Shown: piece after piece, positions 45,701 through 55,774 of the stretch
Position numbering within the stretch: position 1 is the stretch's first letter
Layout of the letters: every line of letters begins with the position of its first letter
Assembly (NCBI RefSeq): GCF_041429775.1
Contig: NZ_CP163421.1
Coordinates: 1,302,001-1,366,000, forward strand
Origin: Glycocaulis abyssi
Lineage (GTDB): Bacteria > Pseudomonadota > Alphaproteobacteria > Caulobacterales > Maricaulaceae
Direction: 5' to 3'
DNA length: 64,000 nucleotides
Program-made: the position numbers and the translations under genes
Notes under the pieces: model-generated
Told to the model about the DNA's origin: nothing
The model's input: only the letters and a program-made list of their open reading frames with translations
Database searches by the model: none

Positions 45701-46822
45701 ATGCCCCGCTGGCTGATATTCTTTGCCTGCATTGTCATTGCCGCCCTGGCGGGATGGTCGTTCTGGCGGGCCCTGCCCGCGCCGGATGCGCCGGTTGCCG
45801 ATCCGATTGTGGTCAGCGAGACCGGCAGCCGCACGAATGCCAATCTCATCGCCGTTGAGCCGGTCATGCGGGTCGAGGATTACACCAGTGCGCAAGCCTT
45901 CCGGGCGCGGCTGGCCGATTATCTCGACGCGGCGCGCGAGGCGGGGGTTCTGACACCACAAACGATAGCCGTCTTCCCCGAACATATCGCTACCTGGCTG
46001 GTCGCCGCAGACGCGCCGCGCGCAGTTTACCGGGCGCGCAGCGTTGACGGGGCGATGATTGCGCTCATCGCTGCCAACCCTCTGCCCTATGCCGGTTCGC
46101 TGCTGGCGAGCGCCGAGCCTGACCGCGCCGCTGCCGCCGTGTTCCGCATGCGCAGCGCCGATATGGCGCAGGCCTATCAGGCCGCTTTCAGCGCGCTGGC
46201 CGAAGAGTACGCCATCACTATCGTCGCCGGGTCGGTGGTGTTGGCAGGCGCCCGCATCGAGGCCGGCGCAATAGTGGCGGACACGGATGGCCCTTTGGAG
46301 AATGTCGGCGCGGTGTTTGCGCCCGATGGCCGGGTCCATGGCGCGCTGGTGCGCAAGGCCTATCCCATTCCGTCCGAGGCGGGCTTCACCGCTGCCGCCA
46401 CTCTGGAAGATTATCCCTTATTCGAGACGCCCGCCGGACGGCTGGGCGTGCTGATCTGCGCCGATTCCTGGCACCCGGACGTCTACGCAGCGATCGACGA
46501 TGCCGAGCTGTTGGCCGTGCCCGCCTTCCTGCAGCCCGGCGATGTGTGGGATGCGCCCTGGGGCGGCTATGTGACGCCCTGGCCCGATGATGTGCCGCGC
46601 GGCGAGGCTGGCCGTCTGACCGAAGGCGAGGCCTGGCAGACGCACGCACTCGCAGGGCGCCTGCAGGACACATCGGCCCGTGCCGGCATCACCGCTTTCC
46701 TGGGCGGCTCGCTCTGGGGCATTGGATCAGACGGGGCGGCGATTGCGGTTGACCGCGAGGGCATCCACACCGCCAACCGCACGAGCGGCGGTCAGGTATT
46801 GGTGCTGTGGGTGGGGGAGTAA
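45701..46822 (+). CDS. Membrane-anchored carbon-nitrogen hydrolase (nitrilase fold)
   Basis: A 373-residue protein starting at the ATG at 45701 (CGGAG upstream). One N-terminal helix (residues about 4-24) anchors or exports it. The catalytic triad of the nitrilase superfamily is visible: Glu94 in 'VFPEHIATW', Lys219 in 'ALVRKAYPIP' and Cys253 in 'LICADSWHPD'. The enzyme would hydrolyse an amide or nitrile on the periplasmic side. It does not look like apolipoprotein N-acyltransferase, which has many more helices. The substrate is unknown, and no neighbour is coupled. Confidence 0.85.
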   Translation: MPRWLIFFACIVIAALAGWSFWRALPAPDAPVADPIVVSETGSRTNANLIAVEPVMRVEDYTSAQAFRARLADYLDAAREAGVLTPQTIAVFPEHIATWLVAADAPRAVYRARSVDGAMIALIAANPLPYAGSLLASAEPDRAAAAVFRMRSADMAQAYQAAFSALAEEYAITIVAGSVVLAGARIEAGAIVADTDGPLENVGAVFAPDGRVHGALVRKAYPIPSEAGFTAAATLEDYPLFETPAGRLGVLICADSWHPDVYAAIDDAELLAVPAFLQPGDVWDAPWGGYVTPWPDDVPRGEAGRLTEGEAWQTHALAGRLQDTSARAGITAFLGGSLWGIGSDGAAIAVDREGIHTANRTSGGQVLVLWVGE

Positions 46823-46854
46823 ACCTTACCCATTTCGGCCCGCTTGGCCAACAA

Positions 46855-46945
46855 CCGGGTTCCCGGGCTTGACCCGGGATCCACGGGTTACGCCCGGCGC
46901 CAGACTATGGGTCCCGGCTCGGGGACCGGGACCCCGGTGTTGCCC
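46855..46945. repeat. Extragenic palindromic repeats
   Basis: Between convergent genes. It includes GGGTTCCCGGGCTTGACCCGGGATCC (here split: GGGTTCCCGGG, CCCGGGATCC) and GGGTCCCGGCTCGGGGACCGGG. The first unit recurs, in the opposite direction, near 59370 and 63160. Confidence 0.65.
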
Positions 46946-46954
46946 GATCATTGA

Positions 46955-48292
46955 TCAACCCAAAGCCGCCCTTACCTCGTCTGCCGCACGCGCGCCCGCT
47001 TCCAGCGCGCCTTCGATATAGCCAAAACCCTGAACGGCGGTCTCGGTGCCCGCGACATGGATCGGGCCAATGGGATCGCGCATATTCTGGCCCAGCGTGG
47101 TCCAGACGCCGGGACCAAGGATGGAGGCGTAGCAGCCGCGCGTCCACGCATCGCTGGTCCAGTCCTTATCGGCATAGTCGATGGGCGAGCGCGCCTCGTC
47201 TCCGAAGAAACCGGCAAAGGCATCCAGCACGGCGTCACGGCGCGTCTCCGCGGAAACTTGCGACCAGCGGCGTGCCTCCTCGCCTTCGATGAAGCCCAGC
47301 AGCAGACCGGCAGACCTGCCCTGTTCTGTATTGTCGAAGGTCACGCGCACGGCGAGATCACCGCCCACCGCCTGCCCGGAAAGGCCGCTCTCCCGCCAGA
47401 AGGGCCGCGCATATTGCGCCACGCACTTGATACAGGCCCCGGCGGGCATGCGCCGCCAGAGCGCATCACGGTTTGGCGGCAGCGCCGGGTCAAAGCGTAT
47501 GCCCAGCGCCTGTGAAGGCGGGAGGGCGAGGATCACGCGTCTGGCGCGCCAGCTCTGGCGGCTGGTGGTGATGGTGACGCCGTCCTTGCCCCAGCCTATT
47601 GCCTGCACGGCTTCGCCATAGCGCACCACATCACCCAGAGAAGCCGCCACAGCGGTCGCGAGCCCGCCCATACCCCCATGCACCCGGTCCTGCTGCGCGC
47701 CGCCTGAGACGGACAGGAGCGCGTCCAGCGAGCGCCCCGAGCGCGCATAGAACAGCGCATGCAGCAAGGAGAGCTCATGCGGCTCGGCGCAGAACACCGC
47801 CCCGATGCCGATGGTGAACATCTCGCGGGCGCGCTTCGTGAACGTGTGGCGTTTGAGGAAGTCTGCCACCGTGATCCGGTCCCACATCTGCGCTTGCGGG
47901 TGCGTCCAGGGTTCAGCCGGATCCAGCTGGCGCGCCATCGCCTCGAAACGCGAGAGCGCGCGGTTCAGGTCCAGCAATACAGGGATGGAAAGGCTGGGAA
48001 TGGTGCCGCGATAGCGCTTCAGGCGTCCGGCGCGTACCAGATGATCCCCCTCATCCCAGAGCGGGTAGGTAATGAAGCCCATCTCGGCGATCAGGCCATA
48101 GAGCCGGTCCTGTCCGGGACCGGCCCATTGCCCGCCCAGATCGGTCTCATCGCCATTGGCAAATGTGTGAGTGAGCACGCGCCCGCCCGCGCGCTCGCGC
48201 GCTTCCATCACCACCACATCATGGTCCGGCGCCAGGCGGCGCGCCGCCTCCAGCCCGGAAAAGCCCGCACCGATGATGACGACATCATGCAT
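46955..48292 (-). CDS. Flavin monoamine oxidase family protein
   Basis: A 445-residue FAD protein. 'VVIIGAGFSGLEAARRLAPD' and 'VMEARERAGGRV' are the nucleotide-binding motifs, 'DLGGQWAGPGQDRLYGL' matches amine oxidases, and the C-terminal 'GPIHVAGTETAVQGFGYIEG' is the second FAD segment. 'TRGCYASILGPG' precedes it. It would oxidise an amine or amino acid to the imine. Its first 8 bases overlap the end of the symporter gene, and an APC permease lies upstream, which suggests uptake and oxidation of an amine-like nutrient. Confidence 0.9.
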   Translation of the reverse strand: MHDVVIIGAGFSGLEAARRLAPDHDVVVMEARERAGGRVLTHTFANGDETDLGGQWAGPGQDRLYGLIAEMGFITYPLWDEGDHLVRAGRLKRYRGTIPSLSIPVLLDLNRALSRFEAMARQLDPAEPWTHPQAQMWDRITVADFLKRHTFTKRAREMFTIGIGAVFCAEPHELSLLHALFYARSGRSLDALLSVSGGAQQDRVHGGMGGLATAVAASLGDVVRYGEAVQAIGWGKDGVTITTSRQSWRARRVILALPPSQALGIRFDPALPPNRDALWRRMPAGACIKCVAQYARPFWRESGLSGQAVGGDLAVRVTFDNTEQGRSAGLLLGFIEGEEARRWSQVSAETRRDAVLDAFAGFFGDEARSPIDYADKDWTSDAWTRGCYASILGPGVWTTLGQNMRDPIGPIHVAGTETAVQGFGYIEGALEAGARAADEVRAALG

Positions 48293-49751
48293 GGGCAGGC
48301 CGCCTCCACGCGAACACGATCACCAGTGGCAATAGCCAGGGCACCACGCGCTCGAACGGTGAGCCGGGAAGCGCCGCCAGTCCGGCGAGGAAACCGCCCA
48401 GACCGCCCGTGCCTTCCAGTCCCACACCCCTGATGAGGAAGAAGAGCGCGCTCATGCCAAAGCCCAGCGCCATGGCCGCCAGAATGGCGCCGGTTGCCGG
48501 CTCCACGCGCGCCACACGGGCCACCACGATGGGCCCGAAAGCCGCGCCCAGCGCCGACCAGGAGAACAGCACCCGGTCGAAGATCGTCGCCGGGATGGCC
48601 AGCGCCATGACAACCGCCGCGGCGCACAGGGCCGCCATGACGATGCGCGAGATGAGCACTTCCCGGCCCGGATAGCGCTTCGAGACGCCCATATCGTGGG
48701 AAACCGCCGCCGACGTGGCGATGAGCAGGGAGTCCACTGTAGACATCACGGCAGACAGCACGGCGGCAATGATGATGCCGGCCAGCACCGGCGGCAGAAG
48801 CTCCCCGGCGAGCGTGTAGAACAGCGCCTCGCCCTCCTGCCCTGCGCCCAGCAGCGCGCGGCCCGAGAGAGCCAGCGTCACCATGCCGGCATAGACGATG
48901 ACGCCCCAGCCCATCGACACGGCAAAGGCGCGCTTCCTTGCCGCCTCGCCCTTTACGGCCATCAGACGGCTCATCAGCTGCGGCTGGCCGAACGTGCCAA
49001 GGCCGATACCGGCGACACCCAGCGCAAAGCCGATAAAAATGAAGATGGCGCGGTTGCCCGTGAAGGACATATAGCCGTCGGGGGCATTGGCCTGCAGGGT
49101 GGTCCAGACCTCCGCCGGGCCTCCCGCCGCCATGAGCGCCAGAACGGGCAGCAGAATGGCGATCAGGGCCATCATCGCGCCCTGCAGCGTGTCGGTGACG
49201 CTGACCGCCCAGAAGCCGCCCAGAAGCGAATAGATGAGGATGATGCCTGCCCCGATCAGCACGCTTTCCATCCGTCCCAGCTGGAACTGGTTTTCAAAGG
49301 CGATGGCCGCCGCACCGAACTGGGCCGCGATGTAGAAGATGAAGCAGAACAGGACCAGCAGCGCCGCCGCCCATAAGATGGCCGTGCGGCCTGTGCCTTT
49401 CGCGCGCGCGGCGAGGAAATCTCCGAGCGTGACCTGATTTTCGGCAGCGCTTTCGGCGCGAATGCGCGGCCCGAACCAGACCCACATCACGACATAGCCG
49501 CCAAGAATCCCCGGCACCATCCACAGCGCGGACAGGCCAACCGCGTAGACGAAGCCGGAAAACCCCAAAAGCACCCAGGCCGACGAGGTGGAGGCCGCGT
49601 AGGAGAGGCCCGCGACCCACGGCCCCAGCCCGCGACCGCCCAAGAGAAAGTCTGTCTCGGTGCGGTTCAGGCGCGAGGCCCAAAGACCCACGCCGACCAG
49701 CACCAGCTTGTAGGTCACCAGCGTAATCAGTACGGCCAGTTCAGCGTTCAT
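48285..49751 (-). CDS. Sodium/solute symporter (PutP-like)
   Basis: A 488-residue transporter with about thirteen helices. Family marks: 'LGGRGLGPWVAGLSYAASTSSAWVLLGFSG' (in part), 'YVVMWVWFGPRIR', 'GIGLGTFGQPQLMSRLMAVK' and 'AVLSAVMSTVDSLLIATSAA', the sodium-site region of PutP. Proline is the commonest substrate of such proteins, but the neighbour amine oxidase leaves it open. Overlap with the next gene implies one transcript. Confidence 0.92.
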   Translation of the reverse strand: MNAELAVLITLVTYKLVLVGVGLWASRLNRTETDFLLGGRGLGPWVAGLSYAASTSSAWVLLGFSGFVYAVGLSALWMVPGILGGYVVMWVWFGPRIRAESAAENQVTLGDFLAARAKGTGRTAILWAAALLVLFCFIFYIAAQFGAAAIAFENQFQLGRMESVLIGAGIILIYSLLGGFWAVSVTDTLQGAMMALIAILLPVLALMAAGGPAEVWTTLQANAPDGYMSFTGNRAIFIFIGFALGVAGIGLGTFGQPQLMSRLMAVKGEAARKRAFAVSMGWGVIVYAGMVTLALSGRALLGAGQEGEALFYTLAGELLPPVLAGIIIAAVLSAVMSTVDSLLIATSAAVSHDMGVSKRYPGREVLISRIVMAALCAAAVVMALAIPATIFDRVLFSWSALGAAFGPIVVARVARVEPATGAILAAMALGFGMSALFFLIRGVGLEGTGGLGGFLAGLAALPGSPFERVVPWLLPLVIVFAWRRPAHA

Positions 49752-49777
49752 GTCCCTCCCCCGTCTTGTTCTTTCGC

Positions 49778-51073
49778 TCAGGCGCGGCGCGCATTCACAA
49801 ACTGCATCAGCATGTAGATGACGGCCCCTGCCAGCAGAAACGCCGCCGTGATCGCCATGGAGCGCAGTGGCACCTGGCTAAGCAATACCAGCGATCCCAG
49901 CACCGCCAGCACCGGGATCGTCCAGCCCAGCGGCAGGCGCATCGGCTTTTCGGTCTCGGCAGGCAGGGCGCGCACGCGCGGCATGGCCGCGATGCAGCCC
50001 ACATAAATGAGCACACGCACGAAGGCGCTCATCGCGGCGAGCGCGAAGAAATCACCCACCACGGCGAGGACCGCAGCCAGCACGGCAAAGAAAATGATGG
50101 AATTGGCCGGAACATGCGTGCGCTCATCCACCTTGCCGAACCAGGCCGGCAGGGTCTTTTCCAGCGCCAGCGCGTAGGTCAGGCGCGGTGTTGTCACGAC
50201 CGTGCCGGTGATATTGCCGCCCACCGAGACGATCACGCCCAGCGTCAGGAGAAGCGCGCCTGCAGGGCCGAACAGGATCGCCCCGGCATCGACCAGCGCA
50301 CGCTCCGAACTGGCAAGGTCAGGCACGACCGCCACGCACACGATCTGGATAACCACATAAAGCAGGGCCACCACGCCCAGCGCCCAGAACAGGCCGAGCG
50401 GCATGGCCTTGCCCGGTTCGCGCGTTTCGCCTGCCGGGATGACGGCTGCCTCCCAGCCGACAAAGGCGTAGATGACCAGCAGAACGGCCGCGCTCCATTG
50501 CGCGCTTGCCGGGAAGCCGAGCGAGTTATCAGGAAATATCGATGGATTGATATGGAACAGGCCCACCAGCGCAACCGCCAGCAAAGGCAGGAATTTCAGT
50601 ATGGTGAGGAGCCCCATCGCGCGCATGGCGGGCTTGGCACCTGCGATATTGATACCCGCCAACACGGCGATGATCGCGATGATGACCAGAATGCGCAAAG
50701 GCCCGCTCTCAAGCGCGGGCACGAAGAAAGCGATGGAGGCCACCATCAGGTTCACGTTCGCGGCAAAGGCGGTGATGCGCGTCGCGTAGACGGCAAGCCC
50801 GGTTTCAAACCCGGCAAACTTGCCGAAGGCGGTGCGCACATAGAGCACCGGCCCGCCGGTGGAGGTGAAACGGCTGGCCAGCTCTGCATAGCAGGCAACA
50901 ATAAGGCCCAGCAGGACCGCGCAGACCACATAGACCAGCGGGCTCCAAACGCCCACCAGCGCGGCCGCGCCGCCGGGTACGGCGAATATCCCGGCACCGA
51001 TCATGCCATTGACGGCCAGAAGCCAGATGCCCCGCGCCGTTATTTCCCGTTGGAGTTTTTCGCCGCCAGCCAT
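49778..51073 (-). CDS. APC-family amino acid permease
   Basis: A 431-residue permease with twelve hydrophobic segments. The opening 'GIWLLAVNGMIGAGIFAVPG' is the APC substrate/sodium motif; 'YAELASRFTSTGGPVLYV' and 'FVGWEAAVIPAGETREPGKA' follow. The substrate is an amino acid or amine. It is 26 bases before the symporter gene on the same strand, so permease, symporter and oxidase likely form one unit. Confidence 0.9.
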   Translation of the reverse strand: MAGGEKLQREITARGIWLLAVNGMIGAGIFAVPGGAAALVGVWSPLVYVVCAVLLGLIVACYAELASRFTSTGGPVLYVRTAFGKFAGFETGLAVYATRITAFAANVNLMVASIAFFVPALESGPLRILVIIAIIAVLAGINIAGAKPAMRAMGLLTILKFLPLLAVALVGLFHINPSIFPDNSLGFPASAQWSAAVLLVIYAFVGWEAAVIPAGETREPGKAMPLGLFWALGVVALLYVVIQIVCVAVVPDLASSERALVDAGAILFGPAGALLLTLGVIVSVGGNITGTVVTTPRLTYALALEKTLPAWFGKVDERTHVPANSIIFFAVLAAVLAVVGDFFALAAMSAFVRVLIYVGCIAAMPRVRALPAETEKPMRLPLGWTIPVLAVLGSLVLLSQVPLRSMAITAAFLLAGAVIYMLMQFVNARRA

Positions 51074-51139
51074 CCCGCCCCCGCATTACTGCCGGGTGCG
51101 AGACTGGTCTGCTACGCGCCGATGGGCAAGTGCGCCGCT

Positions 51140-51571
51140 CTAGCCGGGATCACCATCATCGCCGCCCTTGCCGCCCAGCACCACCATCAGGGCAATGGCC
51201 GCAGCACCGGCGGCAATAAGCCCACCGCTTTTGAGCATGGGAAGCGCCGAAACCAGCGCGATCTTGGCCAGGCGCTTTTCCGCCTCGCGCTGCTCGCGCT
51301 CACGGGCCTCGTGGCGTTTCTGCTCAACGGCCATCACGATCAGCACGATGAGGGCCGCAGCCACGAAGACTCCGGCCATCAGCGCGAGCGTGCTCACCAG
51401 GCCGATCGCCTCGGCCAGCATCACGCTGGCAAGCACGCAGCCGAACACCACCGCGCCAATGACGCACAGCGCCAGCAGGATTTTCAGATAAATCCGCGTC
51501 TTGAGATGACTGCCGACCAGCGAGACATGTCCGCTGGCCAGCGACATCAAGGCATTTACAGGTCCGAGCAT
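51140..51571 (-). CDS. Holin-X-like (phage holin family) membrane protein
   Basis: A 143-residue protein with two central hydrophobic helices (about residues 30-52 and 58-80), a charged coil 'EQKRHEAREREQREAEKRL', and a third helix near residues 112-132. This is the layout of the putative Actinobacterial Holin-X / phage-holin-like family, found in many non-phage settings. There are no phage genes nearby. It begins 4 bases after the DUF883 gene, so the two are a unit. Confidence 0.7.
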   Translation of the reverse strand: MLGPVNALMSLASGHVSLVGSHLKTRIYLKILLALCVIGAVVFGCVLASVMLAEAIGLVSTLALMAGVFVAAALIVLIVMAVEQKRHEAREREQREAEKRLAKIALVSALPMLKSGGLIAAGAAAIALMVVLGGKGGDDGDPG

Positions 51572-51575
51572 GCGG

Positions 51576-51923
51576 TTAGCGGCGCGCCAGGAAACCGATC
51601 AGAAGGCCGGCTGCCGCCGCGATGCCGAGCGCCTGCCACGGTTTCTCACGTGTCTCCCGGACAATCCGGCCCTCCACCGTGTTCCACTGGTCGACCACAT
51701 CTTCCACAAGCTGCTCGCCGACATCCTTGCCCTGTTTGACCGTGGTCTTGGCAGCCGTGGAAGCTTCATGCGCGCTGACCTTGCCGACCCGTCCAACCTG
51801 CTCGACCAGCTCGCGGAACTCGCGTTTCAGCTCGTCCAGCTCGGCGGCAAGGGATTCGGCATCTGCCTCGCGCTTGACGGCAGATTTCGCCTGTTTGGTG
51901 GCGCGTGCAGCAGAGGTGCTCAT
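51576..51923 (-). CDS. DUF883 (ElaB/YqjD-like) membrane-anchored protein
   Basis: A 115-residue protein starting at ATG 51923 with AAGGAAGG before it. Lys/Glu/Ala-rich amphipathic helices (residues 15-85, e.g. 'ELDELKREFRELVEQVGRV') lead to 'REKPWQALGIAAAAGLLIGF', the C-terminal tail anchor of DUF883. E. coli relatives attach ribosomes to the inner membrane in stationary phase; that is family knowledge. It is co-directional with the holin-like gene. Confidence 0.88.
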   Translation of the reverse strand: MSTSAARATKQAKSAVKREADAESLAAELDELKREFRELVEQVGRVGKVSAHEASTAAKTTVKQGKDVGEQLVEDVVDQWNTVEGRIVRETREKPWQALGIAAAAGLLIGFLARR

Positions 51924-52080
51924 GTGTCTGTCCTTCCTTGTTCGTCGCGGTTTTGACGAGGCGGCACGGCCTTCCTGCCAGTCGCGCGAACATCTCACTG
52001 TTCCGCTATTGGTAAGTGCCGCCTTGCAGGTCTAGAACACAGGTAACGCAGCACCCTTCCTTTGGTTGCAAGGAGTTCCC

Positions 52081-53385
52081 ATGGCATTCGATGAAGCCGG
52101 ACTGGCGATCACCATAGATGCAGAAGACCATCCGGCTGATATCGCCCACACCCTGTCCGAGATGGATCCGGGAGAGGCCTGGAAGCTTTTGTGCGCGCTG
52201 CCGGTATCGGTGCAGGCCGACGTGTTCGGCTATATCGAACCGGAATTGCAGGCCGAAACCATCGAGCACATGACACGCCCGCAGCTGACGGCGCTCATCA
52301 CCGAGATGGACGCCGATGACCGGGCCGACGTCTACAACCGGCTCTCCGAGGAGCAGCAGGAAATGATCCTGCCGGCCCTTGCCCATGTCGAACGCGAGAA
52401 TATCCGCAAGCTGGCCTCCTACGAGGAAGGCACGGCCGGCGCGATCATGACCTCGGACTATGCAACGCTGAAGCCTGACATGACGGCGAAGGAAGCGATT
52501 GCGCAGCTGCGCCTGGAGGCGCCCGACAAGGAAACCATCTACCGGACCTATGTGCTCAAGGACGACCGGGAACTGATCGGCACGGTGCGCCTTGCCGACC
52601 TCATCCTCGCCCCGCCCTCACGCAAGGTCTCGGCGCTGATGGACGATGACCCGGTCTTCGTGCACGTCGATGACGATCAGGAAAGCGTGGCCCGCACGGT
52701 CGCCAAATATGACATCCTGGCCGTGCCTGTTGTCGACGCGCAGCATCATCTGCTCGGCATCGTCACACACGATGACGCCATCGACGCGCTCGAGGAAGAG
52801 GCCACGGAAGACTTCCTGCGTCTCGGCGCGCACGGCGATATTGATGAAAGCGTCCGCTCAGCCGGCATTTTCACCCTCTATCGCGCCCGCATTGTCTGGC
52901 TGGTCCTGCTGGTGTTCGGCAATCTCCTGTCCGGCTTTGGCATCGCCTATTTCGAGGACACGATTGCCGCCCATATCGCGCTGATCTTCTTCCTGCCGCT
53001 ACTGATCGCCTCTGGCGGCAATGCCGGCGCGCAGGCCGCAACACTGATGGTGCGCGCGCTGGCAACCGGCGAGGTGCGCTCGCGCGACTGGGGGCGCATG
53101 CTGGGCCGCGAATTTCTCGTCGCTGCGGCGCTCGGCATCACCATGGCGCTCGCGGTTTCCGGCATTGGCGTCTTCCGGGGTGGAACCGATATCGCAATGG
53201 TGGTCGCCAGCTCGATGATCATCATCGTGCTGGTCGGCAGCCTGATCGGCATGAGCCTGCCATTCGTGCTCTCACGCCTCAATCTGGACCCTGCGACGGC
53301 CAGCGCGCCTCTCGTCACGTCGATAGCCGATGCCACCGGTGTGGTGATCTATTTCACCATCGCCAGCGTCGTGCTGTTCGGATGA
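52081..53385 (+). CDS. mgtE: Magnesium transporter MgtE
   Basis: A 434-residue channel. The N-terminal superhelical domain (about residues 10-125) is followed by paired CBS domains ('YATLKPDMTAKEAIAQLRL', 'DDDPVFVHVDDDQESVART') and five helices from about residue 270. 'LIASGGNAGAQAATLMVRALA' is the conserved pore segment and 'SLPFVLSRLNLDPATASAPL' (in part) the other family mark. The start at 52081 has AAGGAG upstream. Acidic residues in the N and CBS parts would sense cytosolic magnesium. Confidence 0.95.
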   Translation: MAFDEAGLAITIDAEDHPADIAHTLSEMDPGEAWKLLCALPVSVQADVFGYIEPELQAETIEHMTRPQLTALITEMDADDRADVYNRLSEEQQEMILPALAHVERENIRKLASYEEGTAGAIMTSDYATLKPDMTAKEAIAQLRLEAPDKETIYRTYVLKDDRELIGTVRLADLILAPPSRKVSALMDDDPVFVHVDDDQESVARTVAKYDILAVPVVDAQHHLLGIVTHDDAIDALEEEATEDFLRLGAHGDIDESVRSAGIFTLYRARIVWLVLLVFGNLLSGFGIAYFEDTIAAHIALIFFLPLLIASGGNAGAQAATLMVRALATGEVRSRDWGRMLGREFLVAAALGITMALAVSGIGVFRGGTDIAMVVASSMIIIVLVGSLIGMSLPFVLSRLNLDPATASAPLVTSIADATGVVIYFTIASVVLFG

Positions 53386-53389
53386 GCCC

Positions 53390-53475
53390 TCGTCCTTCGA
53401 GACGGTCAAGAATTTGGTTCTCCCCCGTGAACGGGGGAGGCATCACCGGCAACGTCCGGGGCTTCAGACCGTAAG
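53390..53475. repeat. Extragenic palindromic repeat
   Basis: Between convergent genes; includes CTCGTCCTTCGAGACGGTC, CTCCCCCGTGAACGGGGGAG and GTCCGGGGCTTCAGACCG. The first part matches the start of the longer inverted repeat at 60810. Confidence 0.55.
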
Positions 53476-53477
53476 GA

Positions 53478-55575
53478 CTACTCCACGGCCCGCATTTCAG
53501 GCACGCCCGTAAAGGGCCGGATACCGAATTCGGGATAGATCTCGCTCGGGAAATAGACCCGGCCGTCGGCAACAACCATTGAGATCGTCTTGATGTCCCG
53601 CAGGTCCTGCGTGGGATCCCCTGGCACCAGGAAGAAATCAGCCAGATAGCCCGGCTCGATCCGGCCCAGCTCGCCGTCTACACCGAGATATTCGGCCATG
53701 CCATGGCTGGCCCAGCCGAGGATTTCCGCAGGCTCCATGCCGATCTGCTGATAGAGCTCCAGCTCGCGGTGATAGGCGAATGAGCCGCCAAGATCGGTAC
53801 CCGGCACCATCGCGATACCGCGCTCGCGCATGATCTGCAGCATCTGGCGTATCTGCTCGAATGCGCCGCGATAGGCCGCATCCTCTTCCTCGCTATTGAT
53901 CGCCGACATGGCCGAGCGGGCACCGCGCTGCACGGCCACCGGCATGTGATCGACATAGTCCGCCGCACCGGCGAACACCTCGCCATTGCGCGACAGCAAG
54001 AGCTGCTCGTGAATGGCAAAGGTGGGATCGATGGCAACGCCGCGCTCAACCATGGCGTCGATGGTGGCCTGAACGTTTGGACTGTCGAGGTCCAGGACAG
54101 GAAGGCGCTGCAACGCGGTCAGGCGCAGGAGCGTGCGCGTATCCTCGTCAGAACTCCAGCACCCAGCCCAGCATGAGCTGGTTGATATGCACGATCTCGT
54201 CATACCCGGCTTCGATCATCGCATCGGCATTGGTGAACGCGGGGATATGACCGGTGACGCGAAGCCCGCGCTCGCGCGCGGCGGCGATGACAGCTGGAAT
54301 CCATTCGGGACGCATGGAGTTGTAGATCTTGATCTGGTGGAACCCGCCGCGGTCGGCATAGTCATGCACCGCCTGAACGGCCTCCTCCTCGCTTTCCGCC
54401 ACCACACCGTTATTGGAATTGAAGGGGCTGCGCCCTTCGATGAAGGCGCTGCGGTAAAGGCGGGGTCCGGCTACGCGCCCAGCCTCGATATTGTCGACAA
54501 GCTGGTCGAGGACCGCGTTATTATTGCCCATGTCACGGGCGCTGGTAATGCCTGCAGCGATGTTCAGGAAGGCGCTGGCCTCCCCCATATGGGCGTGCAT
54601 CTCGAACAGGCCCGGCAATAGCGAGCCCCCGCCGCCGTCAATCTCCACCTCACCGGCGCGTGAAGGCACCTCCAGCGGATCGATTGCAGCGATGCGATTG
54701 CCCTCGACGACGACCGAAACCGGCTCTCCGAGCGCCTCGGCGAGTGGATCAAAGACGCGCACATTGCGCACCCTGACCGGCCCGTCGAACTCATGGGCGA
54801 CGCGCGACTGAATCGCCTCGAACCGGCTGGCACCGTATTCGGCCGCCAGCGCGCGAAGCCGCTCATCCTCGCCTTCAAAGCCTTCAGCCAGCACAGCGAA
54901 GGAGGGCGAGATGACCCCGAAAAACGCCTCGCCATCCATCAGGAAATAGGTCGGGTTCAGACCGAGACCGGTGAGTGCCCAGCTGGTGATTTCGCGCGTG
55001 TCAGATCCATTGGAGACGGTCAGACGCTCAATCTCTTCGATGCGCACCTCACCGCCCGGAATGGCAGCAAGCACATTGCCGTCGGCGGCCATCAGGGCGC
55101 GGGCGGTGATCGCGAGGCTGTAGGGGCTGGAGTTCTGCGGCGCGTATATGGCGCGGCCGGTCACATCCATCCCGGTCTCGCCGGTCGTATCGCGCCAGAA
55201 GGCGCGGCCATCCTCCAGATGGAAAAGCTCGTCGACGGCATTTCCGAACGTGGTGGCACCTTCGATGGACCAGTGCACCGGCAGCCCATGCCCGTCGAGT
55301 ATCACGCTCTCGTTGAAAGTGGGGCCCCGCCCGTTATTGCGGAACTCGTAAAAGATTGCGTAGCCATTTTCCTGCGGCGTCACCTGAACGGCGCCGATGG
55401 GCGTACCGCCAGTGAGCACGGTGAAGCTCGCCGCCTCATGCTCCACAGGGCCGGCCCATTGCGGTGCCTGCCCGGTTGCGCCAGCTGTTTGCGCCGGTCT
55501 GCCCACCGGCGGCTCGCATGCCGCCAGCCCCGTCACCAGCACTGCAATACCCGCCAGCCGCAATAGCGTCGCCAT
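53478..55575 (-). pseudogene. Amidohydrolase lipoprotein, frameshifted near 54156
   Basis: Two overlapping frames together make one amidohydrolase. The first half starts at ATG 55575 (GGGGAGG upstream), has a lipobox 'GLAAC', an extra N-terminal domain of about 250 residues, then 'RVFDPLAEALGEPVSVVVEG' and the metal-binding 'LLPGLFEMHAHMGEAS', with later His in 'VTGHIPAF' and 'EIVHINQLMLG'. It stops early after 'GWVLEF'. The second half continues with 'SSDEDTRTLLRLTALQRL', 'VPGTDLGGSF' (metal Asp) and 'GRIEPGYLADFFLVPGDP'. Removing one G near 54156 gives one 698-residue frame. The substrate is unknown; relatives include imidazolonepropionase-like and dipeptidase-like enzymes. Confidence 0.85.
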
Positions 55576-55774
55576 GGCGCGCCTCCCCTTGTCTGTTTTC
55601 ACACTCTTGCGCGCACGCTAGCACGTGCCCCGTCAACGGGAAGGCTGTCTGGCATCGGGGCTGTATCAGGCTCCCGCCTCTGCGCGGGGTGAAAAAGCCT
55701 CTGCCTTTTCGGCGCCAAGGGTAGTAGCAAGGCCCTGACCGGAACGTCAGAACAATGCGAGGAGCACGAGTGTC

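Noticed and set aside
51140-51923. Prophage remnant because of a holin-like gene
   Set aside because: The partner is a DUF883 protein and no capsid, integrase or lysin gene is near; holin-X-like proteins occur widely outside phages.
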